64,000 nt of DNA from Gaetbulibacter sp. S0825 (GTDB taxonomy: Bacteria; Bacteroidota; Bacteroidia; Flavobacteriales; Flavobacteriaceae): the NCBI RefSeq assembly GCF_011777505.1, contig NZ_JAATJT010000002.1, positions 1 to 64,000 of the forward strand, written 5' to 3'. Below the pieces are notes generated by a model. That model saw only the letters and a program-made list of their open reading frames with translations, was not told where the DNA came from and ran no database searches. Positions 46,945-56,173 of this stretch are shown here, one piece after another. The first letter of the stretch is position 1. The number at the start of each line of letters is the position of its first letter. Position numbers and translations under genes: made by a program.

Positions 46945-48156
46945 ATGTCTATTTTAAGTGGCAAGAATATACTTCTAGGCATAACTGCTGGTATTGCCGC
47001 TTATAAAACAGCGTCATTAGTAAGATTATTTATAAAAGCAGGCGCGCATGTTAAAGTGGTCATGACGCCTGCTTCTAAAGACTTCATTACCCCTTTAACC
47101 TTATCAACATTATCCAAAAACCCTGTTATCACTTCGTTTACAAATGACGAAGATGAAAACGACGTATGGAATAACCATGTGGAGTTAGGCTTGTGGGCAG
47201 ACTTGTTTTTAATTGCTCCAGCTACAGCTAATACACTTTCTAAAATGGCTTCAGGTAACAGCGATAACATGCTTTTAGCAACCTATTTATCAGCAAAGTG
47301 TCCAGTATATTTTGCACCAGCTATGGATTTGGATATGTACAAACATAAGTCTACTAAAAACTCATTAAAAAAACTTCAAAGCTTCGGGAATGTAATGATT
47401 CCAGCGACTAGCGGCGAATTAGCTAGCGGACTGGTTGGCGAAGGTAGAATGGCAGAACCAGAAGATATCGTTTCATTTATTGAAAACCATGTGCTTTCGG
47501 GACTTCCATTGCATCACAAAAAAGTATTAATTACCGCTGGACCAACGTATGAAGCTATTGATCCTGTTCGCTTTATTGGTAATCATTCAAGCGGAAAAAT
47601 GGGTTTTGAAATTGCCAAAGCTGCATCACAGTTAGGAGCTGAGGTTATTTTAATTACTGGGCCAACACATCAAAAAGTTAACAGTAATTTGATTAAGGTT
47701 GTTCCTGTGACTAGTGCTCAAGAGATGTATAATGAAGTTCATAATAAATTTTCAGATTGCGATATTGCTATCTTATCAGCTGCAGTTGCAGATTATAAAC
47801 CAAAATTTGTAGCCGATAAAAAAATAAAAAAGAAAGATTCTACGTTAACCATAGAGTTAGAAAAGACGAAAGATATATTAGGTTCATTAGGAAAAATAAA
47901 AGAAAAGCAACTATTAGTTGGGTTTGCTTTAGAAACAAATAATGAACTTGAAAATGCAATTGGAAAGCTAAAATCCAAGAATTTAGATTTAATTGTATTA
48001 AATTCGTTAAATGATGAAGGTGCTGGTTTTGGTGGTGCTACCAATAAAGTGACTATTATCGATAAGAATGAAAATAGTGTTAATTATGGCCTAAAATCTA
48101 AAGCCCAAGTTGCTATAGATATTATGCAAGAAATATTAAAACAATACCATGCGTAA
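46945..48156 (+). CDS. coaBC: Bifunctional phosphopantothenoylcysteine decarboxylase/synthetase
   Basis: The N-terminal flavoprotein CoaC domain (LLGITAGIAAYKTASLVR, NHVELGLWADLFLIAPATA with catalytic His, APAMDLDMYKH) is fused to the CTP-dependent CoaB synthetase (ITAGPTYEAIDPVRFIGNHS, SGKMGFEIAKA, KKKDSTLTIELEKTKDIL). It makes 4'-phosphopantetheine for coenzyme A; coaE, the last step, lies at 55507. A GTG immediately upstream is in frame, but the ATG at 46945 is preferred. It overlaps DUF4835 by eight bases. Confidence 0.96.
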   Translation: MSILSGKNILLGITAGIAAYKTASLVRLFIKAGAHVKVVMTPASKDFITPLTLSTLSKNPVITSFTNDEDENDVWNNHVELGLWADLFLIAPATANTLSKMASGNSDNMLLATYLSAKCPVYFAPAMDLDMYKHKSTKNSLKKLQSFGNVMIPATSGELASGLVGEGRMAEPEDIVSFIENHVLSGLPLHHKKVLITAGPTYEAIDPVRFIGNHSSGKMGFEIAKAASQLGAEVILITGPTHQKVNSNLIKVVPVTSAQEMYNEVHNKFSDCDIAILSAAVADYKPKFVADKKIKKKDSTLTIELEKTKDILGSLGKIKEKQLLVGFALETNNELENAIGKLKSKNLDLIVLNSLNDEGAGFGGATNKVTIIDKNENSVNYGLKSKAQVAIDIMQEILKQYHA

Positions 48157-49036
48157 ACTACTACTTATAGCCTCAGTTTTTTGTTCGTTTGTTACAACAT
48201 CTCAAGAGTTAAATTGCGATATTATTGTTAATGCACAACAAACTGGTAACGAAAATGTTCAGCTATTTAAAACTTTAGAAAATCAGTTAAAAGAGTTTGT
48301 AAATAATACAAAGTGGACAAGCAAGAATTTTTCTCAAAATGAGCAAATTAATTGTAGTATGGTCATAAACATAACTAGCTACAATAGTGATGTTTTCCAA
48401 GGCTCAATTCAAATAAGATCGTCAAGACCTATTTTTAACTCATCGTATAGTACACCAATTTATAATTTTAACGATAAAGATTTTTCGTTTAGGTATCAAG
48501 AGTTTCAAAACATAACCTACAACCCTAACCAATTTCAATCAAATTTAGTATCTGTTTTGGCATTTCATATTTATGTAATATTAGGTATGGATGCAGATTC
48601 TTTTGCATTAAATGGAGGAGATGAATATTACCAACAAGCAAGAACAATTTTAAGTTATTCTCAACAAAGTAATTTTAAGGGTTGGAAGCCAGAAGATGGT
48701 TTACAATCGAAGTTTGTGTTAATAGACAATTTGTTATCGCCAACATATAAAGAGTTTAGAAGTACATTATATAACTATCACATAGGAGGTTTAGATACGA
48801 TGCATTTAAACCAAAAAAATGCAAAACAAAAAATTTCTGATGCCATTTCTGGGCTAGAAGCGATAAATAGAAGAAGACCAAGTTCGTTTATTATGCGCGT
48901 GTTTTTTGATGCTAAAGCAGAAGAGATTGAAAACATTTTTACCGATGGACCAAGCATTAGTATTACAGATTTGGTAGCATCTCTAACAAAGATGGCGCCT
49001 AACCACTCCAATAAATGGAGAAACATTAATTACTAA
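48149..49036 (+). CDS. DUF4835 family exported protein
   Basis: A signal peptide (MRKLLLIASVFCSFVTTSQ) precedes a mature beta-rich domain with LNCDIIVNAQQTGNENVQLF, then FQGSIQIRSSRPIFNSSY and a helical C-terminal half (KPEDGLQSKFVLIDNLL). This pattern is the Bacteroidota DUF4835 family, nearly always between coaBC and recN. Function is unknown; the periplasmic location and proximity to bamD allow a guess at envelope biogenesis. It has 295 residues. Confidence 0.85.
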   Translation: MRKLLLIASVFCSFVTTSQELNCDIIVNAQQTGNENVQLFKTLENQLKEFVNNTKWTSKNFSQNEQINCSMVINITSYNSDVFQGSIQIRSSRPIFNSSYSTPIYNFNDKDFSFRYQEFQNITYNPNQFQSNLVSVLAFHIYVILGMDADSFALNGGDEYYQQARTILSYSQQSNFKGWKPEDGLQSKFVLIDNLLSPTYKEFRSTLYNYHIGGLDTMHLNQKNAKQKISDAISGLEAINRRRPSSFIMRVFFDAKAEEIENIFTDGPSISITDLVASLTKMAPNHSNKWRNINY

Positions 49037-49122
49037 GCTCACATTACCATTTTATATTTAAATTTGTATATCATTTCTTGAAAGAGATAATGAAACTTTT
49101 TTAACCCTTAAAGTAATTATTT

Positions 49123-50775
49123 TTGCTAACAGCCTTATCTATAAAAAATTACGCTTTAATTGAAGATTTACAAATATCTTTCAATAATGGTTTAAGCATT
49201 ATTACTGGTGAAACTGGTGCTGGAAAATCAATCCTTTTAGGAGGTTTATCTTTAATTTTAGGGAAGCGAGCAGACATTGGTAGCGTAAAAGATACTTCAA
49301 GAAAATGCGTGGTTGAAGCTACATTTGATATAGCTAATTACAACTTAAAGAAATTTTTTAAAGAGGAAGATTTAGATTACGAATCTGAAACAATTATAAG
49401 ACGAGAAATTTTACCTTCTGGTAAGTCGAGAGCTTTTATTAATGATACACCAGTCAATTTAAATGTATTAGCACAATTAGGAGCTTTTTTAATAGATATT
49501 CACTCACAGCACCAAACCCTAGAATTGACGAATGACGACTTTCAATTTCAAATTATTGATGCTTTAGCTAATAATACTGAATTATTGGAAGGCTACAGTG
49601 CGGAACTAAAATCTTTTAATGCTATAAAAAACGAATTACAATCATTAAAACTTCAAAAGGCTGAAGCACTTAAAGAGTACGACTATAACTTATTTTTGTT
49701 TAATGAATTAGAAGAAGCACAATTAATATCAGGAGAATTTCAAGAATTAGAAAATGAGTATGAAACGTTAAATAATGTTGAAGAGATAAAGGAAGAATTA
49801 CTATTATCAAATCAATTACTTAGTGAAGAGCAAATAGGAGTACTTAACAGTTTAACATTGCTAAAAAATAGCTTACAAAAACTGTCTAAATTGTCCAAAA
49901 CGTATTCGGAACTGTTTAATAGAGTAAATAGTGCCTTAATAGAATTAGATGACGTATTTGGAGAGATTGAAAATGCTCAAGGAAATTTAGAAGCCAATCC
50001 CAATAGGCTAGAAGAAGTTAATGTAAAACTTCAAAAAATTCACAGCTTATTATTGAAACATTCAGCATCTGATATTGATGAATTAATTGCAATAAAAACG
50101 GAATTATCCAATAAAGTTTTTGCAACTGAAACTATTGATAGTCTAATTTCAGAAAAGGAAAACATTTTAAAGGCATTAGAACAATCACTTAATAAACTAG
50201 CTGAAGATTTACATAAAAAAAGGAATAAAGCTATTCCAGAATTGTCCAAACAGTTAGAGACTATACTTAAGGATCTTGGTATGGAAAATGCCAAATTCGA
50301 CATTTCTGTTTTAAAAGAGAATGATTTTTACAACAATGGAAAAGACAAGCTAAGTCTCCTATTTACAGCAAATAAAGGAGGCGAATTTAGACCTTTAAAG
50401 AAAGCAGCTTCTGGTGGCGAATTATCAAGAATTATGCTGGCTGTAAAATCAATTTTGGCAAAGTATATTCAGTTACCGTCCATTATGTTTGATGAAATTG
50501 ATACAGGTGTTTCAGGAGAAATCTCGAATAAAATGGCTGCAATTATGCAGCAAATGAGCAAATCTATGCAAGTGTTTACTATTACGCATTTACCACAGAT
50601 TGCTGCAAAAGGCGATACGCATTTTAAGGTTTTTAAAGAAGATGTAGATAATAAAACCACTACACAAATGGTAAAATTAAATGCAGATGAACGCATTGTT
50701 GAAATTGCTCAAATGTTAGGCGGAAAGGAAATGTCAACATCTGCAATCGCACATGCTAAACAATTATTGAATTAA
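49123..50775 (+). CDS. recN: DNA repair protein RecN (TTG start)
   Basis: RecN is an SMC-like ATPase acting in double-strand-break repair. The N-terminus LTALSIKNYALIEDLQISF, Walker A TGETGAGKSILLGGL, a long central coiled coil (about 150-370), ABC signature ASGGELSRIMLAVK and Walker B IMFDEIDTGVSG are all present in 550 residues. The start must be TTG, since the conserved N-terminus begins there and no ATG or GTG is near. It may reduce expression. It is the last gene of the bamD group, 86 bases behind DUF4835. Confidence 0.95.
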   Translation: MLTALSIKNYALIEDLQISFNNGLSIITGETGAGKSILLGGLSLILGKRADIGSVKDTSRKCVVEATFDIANYNLKKFFKEEDLDYESETIIRREILPSGKSRAFINDTPVNLNVLAQLGAFLIDIHSQHQTLELTNDDFQFQIIDALANNTELLEGYSAELKSFNAIKNELQSLKLQKAEALKEYDYNLFLFNELEEAQLISGEFQELENEYETLNNVEEIKEELLLSNQLLSEEQIGVLNSLTLLKNSLQKLSKLSKTYSELFNRVNSALIELDDVFGEIENAQGNLEANPNRLEEVNVKLQKIHSLLLKHSASDIDELIAIKTELSNKVFATETIDSLISEKENILKALEQSLNKLAEDLHKKRNKAIPELSKQLETILKDLGMENAKFDISVLKENDFYNNGKDKLSLLFTANKGGEFRPLKKAASGGELSRIMLAVKSILAKYIQLPSIMFDEIDTGVSGEISNKMAAIMQQMSKSMQVFTITHLPQIAAKGDTHFKVFKEDVDNKTTTQMVKLNADERIVEIAQMLGGKEMSTSAIAHAKQLLN

Positions 50776-50778
50776 TAG

Positions 50779-50786
50779 TATCTTTG
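50779..50786 (+). promoter_or_regulatory. fabI -7 box TATCTTTG
   Basis: An exact TAnnTTTG match just behind the recN stop, giving a leader of about 25 bases to the ATG at 50815. No -33 TTG at proper distance. Confidence 0.55.
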
Positions 50787-50814
50787 TTAACTCAAACTAA
50801 CTAAACATTACAAG

Positions 50815-51633
50815 ATGTCATACAATTTATTAAAAGGAAAACGAGGAATTATATTTGGAGCATTAGACCCTAATTCTATTGCATGGAAAACAGCTGAAAG
50901 AGTTCATGAAGAAGGCGGGACATTTGTACTAACTAACGCGCCAATCGCGATGCGAATGGGGCAAATTAACGATTTAGCAGAAAAGACAGGCTCTGAAATC
51001 ATTCCAGCAGATGCAACCTCACTTGAAGATTTACAAAATTTGGTTGAAAAATCCATGGAAGTTTTAGGAGGTAAATTAGATTTTGTATTGCATTCTATTG
51101 GTATGTCAGTCAATGTTAGAAAAGGAAGAGCTTACACAGACCAAAATTACGATTGGACTCAAAAAGGAACAGATGTTTCCGCTATGTCTTTTCATAAAGT
51201 CATGCAAACATTATATAAAAATGATGCTATGAACGAATGGGGAAGTATTGTAGCCTTAACTTATATGGCAGCACAACGAGTATTTCCTGATTATAATGAT
51301 ATGGCAGATAACAAGGCCTATTTAGAAAGTATTGCAAGAAGCTTTGGATACTTTTTTGGAAAGGATAAAAAAGTACGTGTAAACACTATTTCTCAATCAC
51401 CTACCCCTACCACAGCTGGTAAAGGAGTTAAGGGATTTGATGGGTTTATAGCTTATGCCAATAAAATGTCACCCCTCGGTAATGCAACTGCTTTAGATTG
51501 TGCTAATTACACAGTTACTTTGTTTAGTGACTTAACAAAACGAGTAACACTCCAAAACTTATTTAATGATGGAGGATTCAGTAATATGGGAGTAAGCGAT
51601 GCGGTTATGGATACGTTTATGGGAGAAGAGTAA
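50815..51633 (+). CDS. fabI: Enoyl-[acyl-carrier-protein] reductase (NADH)
   Basis: FabI carries out the last reduction of each fatty-acid elongation cycle. The glycine loop GIIFGALDPNSIAW replaces the usual SDR GxxxGxG, as in all FabI. The catalytic Tyr160 and Lys167 lie in FPDYNDMADNKAYLES, with Tyr150 before them. The 272-residue length is normal. This is the triclosan-sensitive type. It has its own promoter and terminator. Confidence 0.95.
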   Translation: MSYNLLKGKRGIIFGALDPNSIAWKTAERVHEEGGTFVLTNAPIAMRMGQINDLAEKTGSEIIPADATSLEDLQNLVEKSMEVLGGKLDFVLHSIGMSVNVRKGRAYTDQNYDWTQKGTDVSAMSFHKVMQTLYKNDAMNEWGSIVALTYMAAQRVFPDYNDMADNKAYLESIARSFGYFFGKDKKVRVNTISQSPTPTTAGKGVKGFDGFIAYANKMSPLGNATALDCANYTVTLFSDLTKRVTLQNLFNDGGFSNMGVSDAVMDTFMGEE

Positions 51634-51655
51634 GATTTATTTAAAATATTTTATT

Positions 51656-51684
51656 AAAGACCCTGATTTTCAGGGTCTTTTTTT
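51656..51684 (+). terminator. fabI terminator
   Basis: The 11-bp arms AAAGACCCTGA and TCAGGGTCTTT surround a 3-base loop and are followed by a T-run, 22 bases behind fabI. Confidence 0.92.
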
Positions 51685-51744
51685 GCTTTATTACTACCAG
51701 TCTTATTCTAAGCTTTTTGTCGAAATATAGAGCGTTGCTAATCG

Positions 51745-51773
51745 GTTTAACGTGAATTTTTTATCGTTTAACG
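51745..51773. repeat. Two direct repeats ATCG(G)TTTAACG 21 bp apart
   Basis: GTTTAACG at 51745-51752 recurs at 51766-51773. The start-to-start distance of 21 bp equals two helical turns, so a dimeric regulator could bind both on one face. They lie 92 bases before the T9SS-protein gene. No promoter box is clear between. Confidence 0.4.
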
Positions 51774-51864
51774 AATAATAGTTTACAACTTCCCTTTTTT
51801 GTAGTAATATGCACTTGATTTTACCTTAATCAAATAAATATAAACTTAACAAAATTGTAATAGC

Positions 51865-53427
51865 ATGAAAAAAATTACACTACTAGTCCTACTTATGGGG
51901 ACATCTTTAATTTACGGACAAACTTATTTAAGCGAAGGTTTTGAAGGGTCTTTCCCACCAGCAGGTTGGGCGGATGTTGCTGGATCTGTGTCAGATCCAG
52001 GGAATAATTGGGCATTAAGTACTTCTGGAAATGCTAATCCCGATACTAGCGCTTCAAATTTTGGAAGTCAAGCTGCTTTTTTTAATGATTTTACTGGAAC
52101 TAATGATAGATGGTTAGTTACTCCAGTAATTGATTTATCAGTTGGGGGTGTTGTATCGCCAGAGTTTACTTACTATGAAATGACTCAATATACGTTCTAT
52201 GCTAATATTGGAGTATATTATTCTACTGATTATGCTGGAGATGCATCGACAGCTACTTGGGTGCCTATCAATGTTCCTGTTGATAAAGGAGCGGATGCGC
52301 AAGATTTATGGACCATTAGAGGTGCTTATGATTTATCAGCTTTAGTTGGGAATTCTAGTGTTTATATTGGTTTTAACTATCAAGGAAATGATGAATCAGA
52401 ATGGTATATTGATGATGTTGTTGTTAGAGAAACCCCAACATGTGTTGAGCCTTCAGCTGCTTCAATTTCGAATATTATGTCTACTAGTGCAGATTTTTCT
52501 TGGACATCTGGTCCAGGTGGAATTGAGACACTTTGGGATGTTGAATTAGTTGATTTAACCGCTGGACAAACTCACGATGTAGATGGGGCAATAACTTCTA
52601 CAGGAAGTAATCCTTATACGTTTACGTCTTTAACACCAGGGAATTCATATGCGGCTTATGTTAGAGCAGATTGTGGTGGTGGAGATAAAAGTATCTGGAC
52701 TGGTCCTTATGCATTTTCACCAACAGCAAGTAACGATGATGTAGGTCAAGCACAAGTTGTAGTTCAAGACGTTAATACACCTCTTGTAACTGGTGCAACT
52801 GATATTTCGGGAACAATATCTGGAGCTAATAATGGAGCAGCCGTTGCTGGTACAAGTGGAGAAACTTGTTCTACCAGTATTACTGAAGTTGCACATTTTG
52901 ACGTATGGTATGCCTTTGAAGCTAGAACAGATGGTGTTATGGTATCATTGGAAGCTAATTTTGATGCGGTATTAGTTTTATATTCAGGAACTCCGGGAAG
53001 TTTAGTACAAGTAAGTTGTGATGATGATGGAGGGAGTTCTCCATTAACGGAAGAGATTTCGGCTTCAGGTTTGTCTGCTGGAACAACATATTATATTAGA
53101 GTTCATAAATTTGATGCAGCTTCACCAGGAGACCCATCGTTTACATTAAACGTTTGGTCTTCTGAAACATTATCTAATGATGACGTTGAAGATAATGCGG
53201 TTGAGTTTAGATTATATCCAAACCCAGTACAAGACAAGCTTAATTTAAGAGCTCAAGATAATATCGAAAATGTATCTATTTATAATATGTTAGGTCAAGA
53301 GGTTTTACGTCAAGCACCTAATAAAAGTTCAAGTGAAGTAGATATGTCTGCTTTACAAGCTGGTTCTTACTTTGTAAAAGTTACTATAGACGGAGTAACT
53401 GAAACTAAGCAAGTGATAAAAAGATAA
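51865..53427 (+). CDS. T9SS-secreted protein with jelly-roll, FN3 and pre-peptidase-like domains
   Basis: A signal peptide (MKKITLLVLLMGTSLIYGQT) is followed by a choice-of-anchor-J type jelly roll at about 22-190 (EGFEGSFPPAGWADV, FFNDFTGTNDRWLVTPVI) and an FN3 domain at about 195-285 (CVEPSAASISNIMSTSADFS). A PPC-like beta domain at about 290-430 (VAHFDVWYAFEARTDG, GTTYYIRVHKFDA) and a type A T9SS sorting domain at 445-520 (LYPNPVQDKLNL to KQVIKR) complete it. The 520-residue protein has no recognised catalytic residues and is probably an adhesin or matrix component exported by the gliding/T9SS machinery. Confidence 0.85.
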   Translation: MKKITLLVLLMGTSLIYGQTYLSEGFEGSFPPAGWADVAGSVSDPGNNWALSTSGNANPDTSASNFGSQAAFFNDFTGTNDRWLVTPVIDLSVGGVVSPEFTYYEMTQYTFYANIGVYYSTDYAGDASTATWVPINVPVDKGADAQDLWTIRGAYDLSALVGNSSVYIGFNYQGNDESEWYIDDVVVRETPTCVEPSAASISNIMSTSADFSWTSGPGGIETLWDVELVDLTAGQTHDVDGAITSTGSNPYTFTSLTPGNSYAAYVRADCGGGDKSIWTGPYAFSPTASNDDVGQAQVVVQDVNTPLVTGATDISGTISGANNGAAVAGTSGETCSTSITEVAHFDVWYAFEARTDGVMVSLEANFDAVLVLYSGTPGSLVQVSCDDDGGSSPLTEEISASGLSAGTTYYIRVHKFDAASPGDPSFTLNVWSSETLSNDDVEDNAVEFRLYPNPVQDKLNLRAQDNIENVSIYNMLGQEVLRQAPNKSSSEVDMSALQAGSYFVKVTIDGVTETKQVIKR

Positions 53428-53447
53428 TATCTTAATTATATAAAATT

Positions 53448-53475
53448 AAAAGCCTCGTTTTTCGAGGCTTTTTTT
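53448..53475 (+). terminator. Terminator behind the T9SS protein gene
   Basis: The 10-bp arms AAAAGCCTCG and CGAGGCTTTT enclose a 5-T loop and run into T's, 20 bases behind the stop. Confidence 0.92.
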
Positions 53476-53513
53476 ATGCACTATTTTTAGCAATTTAATA
53501 TCTGTGCTTTCGT

Positions 53514-53521
53514 TACCTTTG
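53514..53521 (+). promoter_or_regulatory. -7 box TACCTTTG of the GT2-YbbR-coaE operon
   Basis: An exact TAnnTTTG match with seven bases before the ATG at 53529, implying a leader of about three bases. No -33 TTG is visible. Confidence 0.5.
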
Positions 53522-53528
53522 CATCAAT

Positions 53529-54539
53529 ATGACTGGAAACAACATATCATTTATAATTCCAATTTATAATAGACCAGATGAAGCTAAAGAGCTTTTGCAA
53601 AGCTTTGCTGCTTTAGATGGAGACAAGGATTTTGAAATAGTTATTGTTGAAGATGGCTCTGAGATTAGTTCTGAGTTAGTTGTGCAAGAATATAAATCGC
53701 AATTAAACATTTCATATTATTTTAAGGAAAATTCTGGGCCTGGAGACTCTAGAAATTATGGAATGAAAAAGGCAACAGGGAGTTACTTCATCATTTTAGA
53801 TTCTGATTGTGTATTGCCAAAACAATATTTAATTAAAGTTTTAAATAATTTAAACAATAATTATGTGGATTGCTTTGGTGGTCCTGATGCTGCTCACGAC
53901 TCGTTTAGTAATATTCAAAAGGCAATAAATTTTGCAATGACCTCTTTTATATCTACTGGAGGTATAAGAGGTAAGGCGTCTAGTATTAACAAGTTTCAAC
54001 CAAGAAGCTTCAATATGGGAATCTCTAAAAAAGCGTTTGAGGCTACAGGAGGTTTTGGTCGTATACACCCTGGAGAAGATCCAGATTTATCCATTAGATT
54101 ATGGAAACTTGGTTTTGAAACAAGACTTATTACCGAAGCTTATGTGTATCATAAACGCAGAATATCATGGTCTAAATTTTATAAACAAGTCTATAAATTT
54201 GGCTCTGTAAGACCAATTTTAAACAAATGGCATCCTCATACAAAAAAAATAACCTATTGGTTTCCTACACTATTTTGCTTAGGGTTTGTTATATCTTTAG
54301 TAGCGTTATTTTTAGAAATAACATTGCTTATGTATTTGGTTTTTGGATATTTAGCTTTAAGCTTTATAATTGCAGTATTTAAGACCAAAAGCTTAGTTGT
54401 CGCAGTATTGTCGTTATTAGCAATATTAATTCAGTTTTTTGGCTATGGTTATGGGTTTTTAAAGTCGACTATAAAGCTTCAGTTTTCCAATGGGAAAGCT
54501 GAAGAATTATTTCCAAACTTGTTTTTTCGAGATATCTAA
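53529..54539 (+). CDS. Family 2 glycosyltransferase, membrane-associated
   Basis: The GT-A domain at about 1-230 has ISFIIPIYNRPDEAKELLQS, the nucleotide-sugar DxD-type LDSDCVLP, and PGEDPDLSIRLWK near the acceptor site. Two hydrophobic segments near 255-310 (FCLGFVISLVALFLEITLL) would anchor the C-terminus. It transfers a sugar to an envelope acceptor, as do many GT2 enzymes; donor and acceptor are unknown. Its stop and the YbbR start share TAATG, so the two are coupled. Confidence 0.88.
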   Translation: MTGNNISFIIPIYNRPDEAKELLQSFAALDGDKDFEIVIVEDGSEISSELVVQEYKSQLNISYYFKENSGPGDSRNYGMKKATGSYFIILDSDCVLPKQYLIKVLNNLNNNYVDCFGGPDAAHDSFSNIQKAINFAMTSFISTGGIRGKASSINKFQPRSFNMGISKKAFEATGGFGRIHPGEDPDLSIRLWKLGFETRLITEAYVYHKRRISWSKFYKQVYKFGSVRPILNKWHPHTKKITYWFPTLFCLGFVISLVALFLEITLLMYLVFGYLALSFIIAVFKTKSLVVAVLSLLAILIQFFGYGYGFLKSTIKLQFSNGKAEELFPNLFFRDI

Positions 54540-55498
54540 TGAAAGTTTTTAAGCAAAGCATACTATCGTATTTTAAAAGTAAGAGACTTAATGTTTTCTT
54601 GCTGTTTATAGCGTTGGCTTTTTTGTTTTCTGTACTTTCAAAGTTATCTCAGCGATATACTCATAGTTTTACATTTAAAATCAATGCCATTAATGTACCA
54701 GAAGAACATGTTGTTTTAAACGATTCAACAAATACAATGACTATTGCTTTAACAACGTATGGGTTTAGGCATATTAAATACTATTTAAGGCAACCAGAAA
54801 TAGATGTAGATTTTAAGGATTTGGAAAGAACAAAACCCCATTATAAATGGATTGAATCTAATGAGATATCAAAAATAATAAATCAGTTTGCTGCCAATAT
54901 CACTGTGGAAAATATTACTCCTGATACTATCACTTTTAACTACGATGTTAACTCTGTAAAAATGGTGCCTGTTAAATTAGTGTCAAATATTAAATTTTCT
55001 GCTGGATATGATGTTATTGATACATATCAATTAGAACCAGATTCTATAAAAATAATTGGTCCAAAATCAATGACAGACTCTATTGTTGAGGTTAAAACAA
55101 AATCAATTGATTTAGAGAATGTTAATGCAGATATCGATCGCATTATTCAGCTAGACATACCAAAAGATTTAGATGAGATTAAAACACCTAAAAGCACAGT
55201 TAAAGTAAAAGGACAAGTAGAGAAGTTTACAGAAGGAACTATTGATGTGCCAGTCAATGTTATTAATATCCCTAAAAATGTTAAGATTAATTTTTACCCA
55301 AAAACAGTTCCAGTAATTTTTTATACGAGTTTAAGTAGCTTTAAATCTATTTCCTCAAATAGTTTTATTGTTCAATGTGATTTTAATACCATTAGAAATA
55401 ATAGTACTTATTTAATTCCGAGTATTGTAAAACAGCCTGAAAAAATTAAATCAGCAAAGCTGAATGTAAAGCAAATTGAGTTTGTAATAATTAAGTAA
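54539..55498 (+). CDS. YbbR/CdaR-like protein
   Basis: A membrane helix at about 18-36 (LNVFLLFIALAFLFSVLS) precedes extracytoplasmic YbbR-type beta domains: FKINAINVPEEHVVLND at the start and YDVIDTYQLEPDSIKIIGPK in the middle. In Firmicutes CdaR regulates the cyclic-di-AMP synthase CdaA and is encoded beside it. Here no cyclase gene is adjacent; the neighbours are a glycosyltransferase and coaE. The 319-residue length fits one to three YbbR repeats. Confidence 0.82.
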   Translation: MKVFKQSILSYFKSKRLNVFLLFIALAFLFSVLSKLSQRYTHSFTFKINAINVPEEHVVLNDSTNTMTIALTTYGFRHIKYYLRQPEIDVDFKDLERTKPHYKWIESNEISKIINQFAANITVENITPDTITFNYDVNSVKMVPVKLVSNIKFSAGYDVIDTYQLEPDSIKIIGPKSMTDSIVEVKTKSIDLENVNADIDRIIQLDIPKDLDEIKTPKSTVKVKGQVEKFTEGTIDVPVNVINIPKNVKINFYPKTVPVIFYTSLSSFKSISSNSFIVQCDFNTIRNNSTYLIPSIVKQPEKIKSAKLNVKQIEFVIIK

Positions 55499-55506
55499 TA
55501 TTAGTA

Positions 55507-56103
55507 ATGAGCAAAATTATTGGATTAACTGGAGGGATTGGAAGTGGAAAAACAACCGTAGCTAATATGTTTTTTGAGTTGGGAGTTCCAGTATATATAG
55601 CAGATATTGAAGCTAAAAAGTTAATGAACAGGTCCAAAATAATTAAAAGAAAACTCGTAAAATTATTTGGAGATGATGCTTATATAGATAATGAATTAAA
55701 CAAGCCTTTTATCGCTCAAAAAATATTTAGCAATAAGGATTTACTTGAAAAAATGAATGCTATTGTTCATCCAAAAGTTGCTACACATTTTAAACGCTGG
55801 GTAACGAAACAAACAGCACCTTATGTGATTAAAGAAGCTGCTATTTTGTTTGAAAATAATAACTATTTGCAATGTGATGCCATTATATTGGTTGTTGCTG
55901 ACAAAGAAACTCGAATACAGCGTGTTATTAAAAGAGATAGTACTTCCAAGGCAAAAGTTAAAGCAATTATGGATAACCAATGGAGTGACGAAAAAAAGAT
56001 GGAATTATCTCAATTTGTTATTAAAAACGTTACCTTATCAAATACACGAAAAGAGGTAGAAAATATTCACAAAAAGATACTCACTACCATTTGTGAATTT
56101 TAA
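55507..56103 (+). CDS. coaE: Dephospho-CoA kinase
   Basis: CoaE phosphorylates the 3'-OH of dephospho-CoA, the final step of CoA synthesis. The P-loop GLTGGIGSGKTTVANMF lies at residues 6-22, Asp33 in VYIADIEAKKLM is the likely base, and VIKRDSTSKAKVKAIMDNQW is the lid region. The 198-residue length is normal. Earlier CoA steps are at 46945 (coaBC). It ends the GT2-YbbR-coaE unit. Confidence 0.95.
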   Translation: MSKIIGLTGGIGSGKTTVANMFFELGVPVYIADIEAKKLMNRSKIIKRKLVKLFGDDAYIDNELNKPFIAQKIFSNKDLLEKMNAIVHPKVATHFKRWVTKQTAPYVIKEAAILFENNNYLQCDAIILVVADKETRIQRVIKRDSTSKAKVKAIMDNQWSDEKKMELSQFVIKNVTLSNTRKEVENIHKKILTTICEF

Positions 56104-56161
56104 ATTTTAACATTTGTGTTAATGTAAGGTTAAATGGTATTCTATCTAAATGTTAAAATGT

Positions 56162-56169
56162 TAATTTTG
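56162..56169 (+). promoter_or_regulatory. Histidine kinase gene -7 box TAATTTTG
   Basis: An exact TAnnTTTG match, followed by exactly four bases (AGTG) and the ATG at 56174. This predicts a leaderless message for the two-component operon. No -33 TTG at proper distance. Confidence 0.5.
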
Positions 56170-56173
56170 AGTG

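Noticed and set aside
49118-49125. TATTTTTG as a recN promoter box
   Set aside because: The match overlaps the TTG start codon of recN (49123), so transcription would begin inside the gene. The conserved N-terminus requires that start, and no -33 TTG is present. Taken as a chance match in A+T-rich DNA.
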